A DNA stretch of 17,293 bases, from assembly GCA_001919995.1 (NCBI GenBank), contig MNIY01000191.1, positions 1 to 17,293 of the forward strand, given 5' to 3'. Each line of letters begins with the position of its first letter. Within the stretch, counting starts at the first letter, position 1. The notes under the pieces are model-generated. The model ran no database searches. It was given only the letters and a program-made list of their open reading frames with translations, and was not told the DNA's origin. Origin of the DNA: Ktedonobacter sp. 13_1_20CM_4_53_11 (GTDB lineage Bacteria; Chloroflexota; Ktedonobacteria; Ktedonobacterales; Ktedonobacteraceae). Shown here one piece after another: positions 7,516 to 14,072 of the stretch. The position numbers and the translations under genes were made by a program.

Positions 7516-8475
7516 TCAGGTAGGCAGGCAGGATATGATATCTTCTGTTTCGCCGATGATAAAATCTGCCCCTCGCTGCTGGTACACCTTTACCTCATCT
7601 TCGTGGACAAGCATTGCCACCAGTATCTCGGGGTCGCTGCCCTTTTTGATGGCCTGGTAATTGATGACGAGGTCGTGGTCATCGGCGGTGTCGCCGACAT
7701 AGAGCCCTCCCAGCGTGCCGGCGGCCTCGATGGCTAGCTGCAGGGCACGCGGGTCTGGTTTGGGAGCATTGTCGGCTGTGATGACAACATCCCACCAGCG
7801 CCCGCCGCTGTAGGCTTCCAGACGTTCAAGAGCGCTATCCACCTCGGGTCCCACGCGCCCGGTAATCATACCGAGATGGGCTATGCCGGCTTTGCGCAAT
7901 CGGGTCAGAAGATCGGGTGAGAAAAGCATCTCCTCGCGGTGAACAAAACCAGGCGCGTCTCTCAGGAAGCGTGGAGGGTGCCCAAAACGCTTCTGCATTT
8001 CCTCCGCTCCCCAGTAGTATTCGTGGTAGATTTCACCGATCAATTGATAGTCAAGGCGCGCGCTGGCCGGAATCACAGTATCGACCCATTCGACTCCGCC
8101 ATGCCCTTGCAGGTTCGCGGCACGCGAGAGCGCGGCCAACTCCTGGCTGCCGCGCCCGGCAAGAGGTGTCCCCTTCCACTCACGCAATCGCGCGGTACAG
8201 AGCGAGGAGAGCAGGTAGCACATGTCCCAGTCGTTATTATAGCCACCGGCCTGCTTAAAGGCGTTCACATCTTCGAGGGTGACGAGCGGATTGCCGCTGT
8301 CCTTGCCCCAGCCCAGGCCATGTATGGTGCCCGCGACATATTCCGCCACGGCAATATCGGTGGCGCGGAACGAGTCGGTAGTTTTGATAAGCACGCCATC
8401 GACGTCGAAGAAGATGGTATCGAATGTTGCGGGAAAAAGGAGACCAGGTCGTTTCCAAATCACGGGGGTCTGCAT
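7516..8475 (-). CDS. HAD-superfamily phosphatase (subfamily IA-like)
   Basis: A protein of 319 residues from ATG 8475; ATG 8490 would add five. I prefer 8475 because AAAGGG lies 6 bases before it. All four HAD motifs are present (numbering from 8490): I FFDVDGV with D29 nucleophile and D31, II MITGR with T210, III K244 in KPDP, IV GDTADD (266-271). A large helical cap of about 170 residues with GGYNNDWDM (82-90) sits between motifs I and II. The NNDW cap recalls the TIGR01548-type HAD group found in cyanobacteria and archaea; that match is from memory. A phosphatase acting on a small phosphorylated metabolite is likely; the substrate is unknown. Element B's left end abuts its 5' side, and the RHH gene in that element reads into it with a 43-58 base gap, so the element promoter may now drive it. 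Confidence 0.85.
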   Translation of the reverse strand: MQTPVIWKRPGLLFPATFDTIFFDVDGVLIKTTDSFRATDIAVAEYVAGTIHGLGWGKDSGNPLVTLEDVNAFKQAGGYNNDWDMCYLLSSLCTARLREWKGTPLAGRGSQELAALSRAANLQGHGGVEWVDTVIPASARLDYQLIGEIYHEYYWGAEEMQKRFGHPPRFLRDAPGFVHREEMLFSPDLLTRLRKAGIAHLGMITGRVGPEVDSALERLEAYSGGRWWDVVITADNAPKPDPRALQLAIEAAGTLGGLYVGDTADDHDLVINYQAIKKGSDPEILVAMLVHEDEVKVYQQRGADFIIGETEDIISCLPT

Positions 8476-8533
8476 TTGAGGCCCTTTCATATGTTTATCA
8501 TCATTATCAAACCGGTCCGTAAAACCCTGAGCT

Positions 8534-8725
8534 TCAGTCCGAGGGATAGAAGGGCCGTTCCTTATGGGGCGTGACGGGGGTTGCTCCTTTAATCAACCGC
8601 TCAAGTTCATGCAACGCTATTCTGATAGCGTCGGCGTCACTGTTTAACCCATAGCGCTCACGAATAGTTTTGATAGCCTCTCGGTCTTTTTCATAGAGAG
8701 GCAAAGTTGTTCTTGACGTTTTCAT
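8534..8725 (-). CDS. Ribbon-helix-helix DNA-binding protein carried in element B
   Basis: A 63-residue protein with the layout of MetJ/Arc/CopG folds: a beta strand SRTTLPLY (4-11), helix A EKDREAIKTIRERYG (12-26), helix B starting NSDADAIRIALHELERLI (28-45), then a Pro-rich tail KERPFYPSD (55-63). Family knowledge: such proteins bind palindromic operators as dimers and usually repress their own gene. A 7-bp palindrome overlaps its promoter. No toxin-like partner lies next to it, so it is an orphan if it is an antitoxin. The predicted transcript start falls at or next to the ATG and no ribosome site is visible, so translation may be leaderless. A decayed copy of its tail persists in element A, showing it belongs to the element. 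The HAD gene follows downstream on the same strand. Confidence 0.75.
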   Translation of the reverse strand: MKTSRTTLPLYEKDREAIKTIRERYGLNSDADAIRIALHELERLIKGATPVTPHKERPFYPSD

Positions 8726-8760
8726 AGCTCTATGCTATCATGTGGATAGCACATTTGCAA
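8713..8760. promoter_or_regulatory. Overlapping divergent promoters sharing an RHH-type palindromic operator
   Basis: Minus strand: -35 TTGCAA (8755-8760), 17-bp spacer, -10 TAGCAT (8732-8737), reading into the RHH gene. Plus strand: -35 TTGACG (8713-8718), 17-bp spacer, -10 TATCAT (8736-8741), reading into the omega-RNA-like region. The palindrome TGCTATC-N5-GATAGCA (8733-8751) covers both -10 elements. Binding there by the RHH protein would shut both promoters. The pattern is seen directly; the regulation is inferred. Confidence 0.6.
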
Positions 8761-9038
8761 CTGAAGAGTGTATGGGTTTCGGGGCGAAGGGCTCCGAGTA
8801 AAAACACTCCCGTGTTCCCCAATGGCTACCTCTCTTTCAATTGCCAGGAACAAGAACCACGTTCCTGATGGCTATCAGACTGAGAAACTACCCTGGGGCT
8901 CAGGGAACGTTAGGACTGTGGAGGTGGATTAAGACCGCCGCTGTATATGTAGGTAAGGCAGCACGGCACCTCCGACGAAGCAGTAAAGCCTCCTTGTGAG
9001 AGGAGGAAGCCCCTGGCTTTAGCCATGGGGTGATGTCA
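8748..9038 (+). ncRNA. Omega-RNA-like structured transcript at the right end of element B
   Basis: Non-coding stretch of about 290 bases ending at the element's right end. It aligns to element A throughout. The strongest block runs from about 8830 to 8892, with a stem CAGGAAC/GTTCCTG (8845-8851, 8861-8867) whose loop AAGAACCAC is nearly unchanged while all six inner pairs differ from copy A, and are compensated. Two more hairpins (8989-9006; 9010-9030) end it. Position and form match TnpB omega-RNA scaffolds, which end at the right end and take the flank as guide. A plus-strand promoter (TTGACG-17-TATCAT) would start it near 8748. Confidence 0.55.
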
Positions 9039-9132
9039 CATGATACTTAGCAAGTCACCCGGACCTTTTGGATATATGAAAAAGTTGAAGCAAGCGAGCA
9101 TAAGGAAGCCCCTACAGCCTTTTCGTCGACTA

Positions 9133-9672
9133 TCACGTTTGTATTTGTATGATGGTGTCCATATCCCGTTCGCCAAGCACGTGTATTTGATCCCAGCCTT
9201 CGTTGGGGACATCGCGCAGAGTCTGTTGTAAGAGGGCCGCGTGATAGGGCAAGACCTTTGCTTCGACTTTGCGTTGGCGCAGCTCGTTCCGTTGCGCACA
9301 GGTCTCTTGCGAGATGTCGAAGATGAGCAGGCACGCCAGGAAGCCATACCTGCGCGCTATTTCGCGCAGTCGACGACGGGCCTCGGGGTAGAGGGCGGTA
9401 CTGTCGGCTACAGTAAAGCGCCCCAGGTACAATCGTTTGCTGATGATGTAATAAAACAGGTCGAAGGTATCGCGATTGACCTGTTGATTGCTGGCGTCAT
9501 CACAGATAAGCTCGCGACAATGATCGGATGACACAATGATGGTCGGGCCGAAACGTTTTGTCGCGAACGTACTTTTCCCCGAACCAGCGGGCCCGCACAG
9601 TACGAGAAGCGTTCTGGGAGGTACTCTCACGTGTATTGGCATACCTGTATCGCCTGCCGTGGCTCTCTCCAT
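9133..9672 (-). CDS. Stand-alone PnkP-type polynucleotide 5'-kinase domain (AAA_33 P-loop kinase)
   Basis: A 179-residue P-loop kinase from ATG 9672. A longer frame to 9762 adds 30 Cys/Tyr-rich residues that look non-coding and overlap a good plus-strand promoter, so I reject it. Seen (numbering from 9672): Walker A GPAGSGKST (27-35), SSDHCREL with the D-x-x-R pair D50/R53 that in T4 Pnk-type kinases holds the general base and phosphate-binding Arg, CDD (57-59), a lid region, and FDISQETCAQRN (118-129). It resembles the N-terminal kinase domain of bacterial PnkP, but the phosphatase and ligase domains and the Hen1 partner are absent. It may phosphorylate RNA or DNA 5'-OH ends or a nucleoside-like small molecule. 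It is divergent from alaS. No clear promoter of its own; an AGGAAGG lies 14 bases before the start. Confidence 0.75.
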   Translation of the reverse strand: MERATAGDTGMPIHVRVPPRTLLVLCGPAGSGKSTFATKRFGPTIIVSSDHCRELICDDASNQQVNRDTFDLFYYIISKRLYLGRFTVADSTALYPEARRRLREIARRYGFLACLLIFDISQETCAQRNELRQRKVEAKVLPYHAALLQQTLRDVPNEGWDQIHVLGERDMDTIIQIQT

Positions 9673-9674
9673 TA

Positions 9675-9703
9675 TTGCGATGCATTCCTTCCTCTGGTAT
9701 AAT
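9675..9703 (+). promoter_or_regulatory. Predicted sigma70-type promoter for alaS
   Basis: -35 TTGCGA (9675-9680), 17-bp spacer, perfect -10 TATAAT (9698-9703). The predicted start near 9710 gives a leader of about 200 bases before the GTG of alaS. A 10-bp palindrome ACGTATACGT (9714-9723) sits at the start site. No T-box specifier or the GGGTGG antiterminator motif was seen in the leader. Confidence 0.6.
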
Positions 9704-9908
9704 GGCCGTGCATACGTATACGTGCAACACATGCAACGTGTGTCTCGTAGATATAGATACACTTACGAACGTATTTTACTATATTCATGGGCTTCTCTCC
9801 GTAGGTGATTGCATCCATAAACAAACTACGAATGTTCATACTGATACTTCCCACGAGGGATAAAATAAGGAATGATACACAAGATCAAGTTCGACTAGGG
9901 GAAATCAC

Positions 9909-12551
9909 GTGTCTGTTGAAGTAACGCTTACAAGTACCGAAATCCGTGCGCTTTTCCTGGATTACTTTGCCAGCAAGGGCCATCTCATAGTCCCCAGTTC
10001 ATCGCTTATACCGCGCAATGACCCGACGGTTTTGCTGACAACGGCCGGTATGCAGCAGATGATTCCCTATTTTCTGGGACGCGAGACCCCGCCTGCTACA
10101 CTACTGACCTCTGCCCAGAAATGCTTTCGCACGACCGATATCGACAAGGTGGGCAATGATCGCTCCCTGACCTTTTTTGAAATGCTGGGCAATTTCTCTG
10201 TGGGCCAATACTTCAAACGCGAGGCGATTATCTACGCCTGGGACTTATTGACGCGGGTGTACAAATTGCCTGCCGGGCGTTTGCATCCGACAGTCCACCC
10301 CGACGATGACGAAGCTCCCTTCTACTGGAGCGAGGTGGCCGGTTTCCCCGACGAAGCTATTGTGCGACTGGAAGAAAACTGGTGGGGGCCTCCAGGGGCC
10401 TCGGGTCCCTGTGGCCCCGACTCCGAGATCTACTATGATCGCGGCGTCGAGCACGGCTGTGGGCGAGCTGACTGTAAACCTGGCTGTGAGTGCGAACGCT
10501 TTTTGGAGATCTGGAACCTCGTCTTCATGCAGTACTACCAGGACCTCGACGGAACGCGCACGCCTCTGCCCAGGAAGAACATCGATACCGGATTGGGGTT
10601 GGAGCGCCTGACGATGGTCTTGCAAGGTAAAGAATCGGTCTTCGATACTGACCTGTTCCGCCCCATCATTGATCGTTTTGCGGCCATGGCGAACACAACT
10701 TATGGACACGATGCAAAACATGACATATCGCTGCGGGTGATCGCCGACCATGGACGCGCCCTGGTTTTCCTGGCCGCCGATGGAGTACTCCCCAGCAACG
10801 AGGGACGGGGATATATCTTTCGCCGCCTCCTGCGCCGAGCCGTGCGCCATGGCAAGCTGCTTGGCCTGGATAGGCCGTTCCTTTCGGAGGCCGCCGACAC
10901 GGTCATCAACCTGATGAAGAGTCACTACGCCGAGTTGGGACAGCAGCGCGACCGCATCGTCGAGATCATCAGCCTGGAAGAGAAGAAGTTCAACCAGACA
11001 CTGAACGCGGGCCTATCGCTGCTCACCGGGCTCATTGAAGAGCTACGACAAAAGGGACATCACGCCATACCGGGTGAAGAGGCCTTCAGGCTCTATGATA
11101 CGCACGGCTTTCCCCTTGAACTGACGCAAGAGGTAGCGGCCGAGCATGGCATGACGGTCGATGTTTCTGGCTTCGAGCAGGCGATGCAGCGCCAGCAGGA
11201 GCGCAGCCGGGCAACGGGGACATTCACGCAGGCCCAGGATGACCAGCTGCTGCTCGAAGTATTAAAACGCGTTGGTCCTACCGAGTTCACCGGCTACGAG
11301 GGCATCACCGGCAGCGGTAACGTGGTGGCTTTAATCGTTGACGGCGCGGAGGTAGAGAGCATCAGCACACCACAAAGAGCGATGTTGGTGCTGGATTCGA
11401 CGCCATTTTACGCTGAAAGCGGTGGCCAGATTGGCGATCAAGGTGATATCAGCGGGTCAGTGGGCGTATTCCATGTACAGGATACGCGCCGCCCAGTCAA
11501 AGGACTGATTGTTCACTACGGGGAAATGCTTGAGGGGTACATGCGCGTCAGCGAAAAGGTACAGGCAAGTGTCATTGAGCAGCGCCGTGAAGACACGATA
11601 CGCAATCACAGCGCCACGCATTTGCTGCATAAAGCCCTGCGCGACATCATCGGACCGCAGGTAGAGCAGCGCGGTTCGCTGGTCGAGCCGGAGCGCCTGC
11701 GCTTCGACTTTACCTCCTCGCGGCCTCTGACTCGCTCAGAGCTGGAACAGGTTGACGCACAGGTCAATCGTTGGATTCGCGCGAACGAACCCGTTCATAC
11801 AAATATAATGCTTTTGCAGGAGGCGTTAGCGACGGGAGCGATGGCACTCTTTGGGGAGAAGTACGACGACGTGGTACGCGTGGTCTCGATGGGAAGAAGT
11901 ACAGAGCTATGCGGCGGCACACACTGCTCGGCTACAGGTCAGATCGGCCTGTATATCACCATCCAGGAGACGAGTATTGCCGCCGGTATTCGCCGCATCG
12001 AGGCGCTGACAGGGCGCGCCGCCGAGTCGTACCTGCGCCGCCGCAGCGCTACCCTCGAGGCGTTAGCCGCCAGGTTGCAGACGCAGCCGGACATGCTTGA
12101 AGCTCGCGTGGAACAACTGGTGCAGGAACTTGCCTCCGCTCGCCGTTCGATCTCGCAGTATCACAGGGAGGCTGCGCAGCGACAGGCGGAAGCGCTGGCG
12201 CAGGAGGCGCAGGACGTTTCAGGGGTGCAGGTTGTCGCAGCGTCAGTGAATGTACCGGATGAGAAAGTGCTGCGCGAAATGGGCGATATGGTACGCGCCA
12301 GGCTGAGCCGCCCGGGAGTGGTTGTACTAGCAAGCACCTATGATGATCGTGTGAGCATCCAGGTAAGCGTCGATCCAGCATTGACGAAGCGCGGGCTGCA
12401 TGCCGGTAAAATAGCCAGTATCGTAGGAGAACGCCTGGGCGGTAAAGGCGGCGGCAGACCTGACTCAGCGCAGGGCGGAGGGAAAAACAAGGCTGAGCTT
12501 GGGGCTGCGCTTGATTTAGTAGCTCGTTACGTGAGAGAGAACCTCAAGTAA
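9909..12551 (+). CDS. alaS: Alanine--tRNA ligase
   Basis: An 880-residue class II enzyme that charges tRNA-Ala in the cytosol; length is usual for the family. GTG 9909 follows AGGGGA with an 8-base gap. Domains in order: aminoacylation domain (about 1-240) with LTTAGMQQMIPYF (about 43-55) and the motif-3 region GLGLERLTMVLQG (about 227-239); tRNA-recognition helices; editing domain with zinc-binding H567-x3-H571 (HSATH) and C668-x3-H672 (CGGTH), matching the E. coli C666/H670 pair; a coiled-coil (about 710-760); and the DHHA1 C-Ala domain with a Gly-rich GGGRPDSAQGGG near 850. A Cys cluster C184, C189, C193, C195 in the catalytic domain looks able to bind an extra metal and occurs in some bacterial AlaRS. 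All key residues are intact. The usual partner ruvX does not follow it. Confidence 0.97.
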   Translation: MSVEVTLTSTEIRALFLDYFASKGHLIVPSSSLIPRNDPTVLLTTAGMQQMIPYFLGRETPPATLLTSAQKCFRTTDIDKVGNDRSLTFFEMLGNFSVGQYFKREAIIYAWDLLTRVYKLPAGRLHPTVHPDDDEAPFYWSEVAGFPDEAIVRLEENWWGPPGASGPCGPDSEIYYDRGVEHGCGRADCKPGCECERFLEIWNLVFMQYYQDLDGTRTPLPRKNIDTGLGLERLTMVLQGKESVFDTDLFRPIIDRFAAMANTTYGHDAKHDISLRVIADHGRALVFLAADGVLPSNEGRGYIFRRLLRRAVRHGKLLGLDRPFLSEAADTVINLMKSHYAELGQQRDRIVEIISLEEKKFNQTLNAGLSLLTGLIEELRQKGHHAIPGEEAFRLYDTHGFPLELTQEVAAEHGMTVDVSGFEQAMQRQQERSRATGTFTQAQDDQLLLEVLKRVGPTEFTGYEGITGSGNVVALIVDGAEVESISTPQRAMLVLDSTPFYAESGGQIGDQGDISGSVGVFHVQDTRRPVKGLIVHYGEMLEGYMRVSEKVQASVIEQRREDTIRNHSATHLLHKALRDIIGPQVEQRGSLVEPERLRFDFTSSRPLTRSELEQVDAQVNRWIRANEPVHTNIMLLQEALATGAMALFGEKYDDVVRVVSMGRSTELCGGTHCSATGQIGLYITIQETSIAAGIRRIEALTGRAAESYLRRRSATLEALAARLQTQPDMLEARVEQLVQELASARRSISQYHREAAQRQAEALAQEAQDVSGVQVVAASVNVPDEKVLREMGDMVRARLSRPGVVVLASTYDDRVSIQVSVDPALTKRGLHAGKIASIVGERLGGKGGGRPDSAQGGGKNKAELGAALDLVARYVRENLK

Positions 12552-12703
12552 TTTTTGCTTAATGCGGGGCATTTGTGCTATAAAGAAGTCTACAACATGC
12601 ATGAATTAAACAGTAATACCGGGTTGAGCAACCAGTGTGTTTGTACAGCGCAGGCTGTTTATACTAGTAGAGCACTTGACGATCATAGTTGGGATTATTA
12701 CGC

Positions 12704-14047
12704 ATGAAAAATCTCTTGGATAGTCTGCGTAACCTGTTTCAGAGAAGACAGGAAGAGAACGGATATTATTACGGCCAGGAGGGAGGGTACGAAGATCAAC
12801 CATTTCCCTCTGGTGGTGACGATCAACGGCAACTTTTCACCGCCCTTGATATCGGCACCGCTTTCGCCAAGGCCATCATCGTCGAAGTACATGATGACCA
12901 GGCAACTGTGCTGGGCGTTGGACGCCACCAGCAGAGCTATGCACACATGTCCGACGGCATCGTCACGGATATCTCAGGGGTGATTGCCAATTGCAACGAG
13001 GCGCTGATCAAAGCCGAAAAGGCGGCGGGGGGAATCGTGGCTCCTTCAGCGGTGATCGGTATCGCGGGAGAACTGGTCAAGGGTAGCTCGATTACTATCA
13101 ATAAACTGCGGCAGCAACCGGCGAAGCCCATTACACCTGAAGAGCTCGAGGGTTTAATCAACGGCGCGCAGCAGAAACTATTGAAGAGCGCAAAAGATCG
13201 CATTGCCGCCGAGACGGGATACCAGAATATCGAGGTGCGCCTGACCAACGCGGCGGTAATCTCGGTGCGGATCGATGGACAGACGGTAGCCAATCCAGTC
13301 GGCTTTCGTGGGCGCCATTTCACGTTGACGCTTTTTAGCGCATTCGCGCCGCTGATGCAGCTGGGCGCCCTGGAGACCGTAGCCCAGGGCCTGGATTTGA
13401 CGCTCGTCACGATCGTCGCGGAACCTTACGCCCTGGCACGCTGCCTGAGTACGAACGCTGGTACCGATAGCGGCGCTATCTTCATCGACATCGGCGGTGG
13501 TACGACCGATATCGCCCTTGTGCGGCAGGGTGGCATCGAAGAGACCCGCATGTTTGCCCTTGGGGGACGTACGTTTACGCGCCGGCTGGCAACCAATAAA
13601 GGTATCTCGGTCAAAGAGGCCGAGAAGCTCAAGTTGAGCTATAGCAGCGGCAATGTCAAGGGGGCAGATCGAGACGAGATCCATTCTATTCTCGCCCCTG
13701 AATGTCAAACATGGATGGATAGCATCGAATTGTTGATCGAGGAATTATCAAAAGGGGAACTGTTACCGCCGGCCATCTATACTGTGGGAGGAGGTTCGGC
13801 ACTGCCGGACCTGCGGCAAAAGCTCGAAAGCTTCCCCTGGACTGAGCGCTTACCTTTTGCCCGCCAACCAATTATTCAGACAGTACAACCTGAAATGGTC
13901 ACAAGCATCACCGATCCACATGGCATGCTGAAAAACGCGCAAGATATTACGCCAATGGCACTGGCCTACCAGGCAATCGAATTACAAAACGAGAACAATG
14001 TGCTGGAGAGAGCACTTTACCGGGTGATTCATAACATGCATATCTAA
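12704..14047 (+). CDS. FtsA/PilM-like actin-fold ATPase
   Basis: A protein of 447 residues from ATG 12704; a TTG at 12689 is possible but less likely. Actin-family nucleotide motifs are clear: phosphate-1 LDIGTAFAKA (48-57), phosphate-2 IDIGGGTTDI (261-270) and adenosine motif YTVGGGSALP (359-368). The segment between, about 112-235 with SDGIVTDISGVI before it, fits the FtsA/PilM subgroup with a 1C (SHS2) domain rather than MreB or DnaK. Both termini are amphipathic (MKNLLDSLRNLFQRR at the start, NVLERALYRVIHNM at the end), which could serve as membrane anchors as in FtsA. The next gene, 25 bp downstream, encodes a bitopic membrane protein. PilM-PilN and FtsA-membrane-partner pairs suggest that these two proteins act together. 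No ftsZ or pil genes are near, so cell division or pilus use is open. Confidence 0.85.
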   Translation: MKNLLDSLRNLFQRRQEENGYYYGQEGGYEDQPFPSGGDDQRQLFTALDIGTAFAKAIIVEVHDDQATVLGVGRHQQSYAHMSDGIVTDISGVIANCNEALIKAEKAAGGIVAPSAVIGIAGELVKGSSITINKLRQQPAKPITPEELEGLINGAQQKLLKSAKDRIAAETGYQNIEVRLTNAAVISVRIDGQTVANPVGFRGRHFTLTLFSAFAPLMQLGALETVAQGLDLTLVTIVAEPYALARCLSTNAGTDSGAIFIDIGGGTTDIALVRQGGIEETRMFALGGRTFTRRLATNKGISVKEAEKLKLSYSSGNVKGADRDEIHSILAPECQTWMDSIELLIEELSKGELLPPAIYTVGGGSALPDLRQKLESFPWTERLPFARQPIIQTVQPEMVTSITDPHGMLKNAQDITPMALAYQAIELQNENNVLERALYRVIHNMHI

Positions 14048-14072
14048 GTAAAGTAGGGGGTGTTTTGGGCAC

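Larger units (their letters stand above)
8509..9039 (+). mobile_element. Element B: tnpB-less IS200/IS605-like element carrying an RHH gene
   Basis: About 530 bases. The right end (9001-9039) has GAAGCCCCTGGCTTTAGCCA then TGATGTCA, the classic IS605/IS1341 right-end form, with a terminal hairpin (9010-9030, TTTA loop) and a second hairpin just before (8989-9006). The left end begins at AAACCGG (about 8509), following TTATCA, and matches element A's left end, which also follows TTATCA. Between the ends lie an intact RHH gene on the minus strand and a plus-strand structured RNA-like region. No transposase or nuclease gene is present, so it is non-autonomous and would need a TnpA elsewhere. No target duplication is expected or seen for this HUH-type family. 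Confidence 0.75.

Noticed and set aside
6590..9030. Whole 6568-9039 segment as one composite transposon
   Set aside because: Copies are in inverted orientation, IS605-type elements do not normally move as composites, and the excision junction at rsmD/HTH supports separate insertion of copy A.
6560..9040. CRISPR array
   Set aside because: No regularly spaced direct repeats were seen; the repeats here are two inverted element copies.
9673..9762. Longer start for the P-loop kinase
   Set aside because: The extra 30 residues are Cys/Tyr-rich and unlike the family, and overlap a consensus plus-strand promoter.
9704..9908. T-box riboswitch upstream of alaS
   Set aside because: No GGGTGG antiterminator motif, specifier loop or terminator hairpin was found in the leader.
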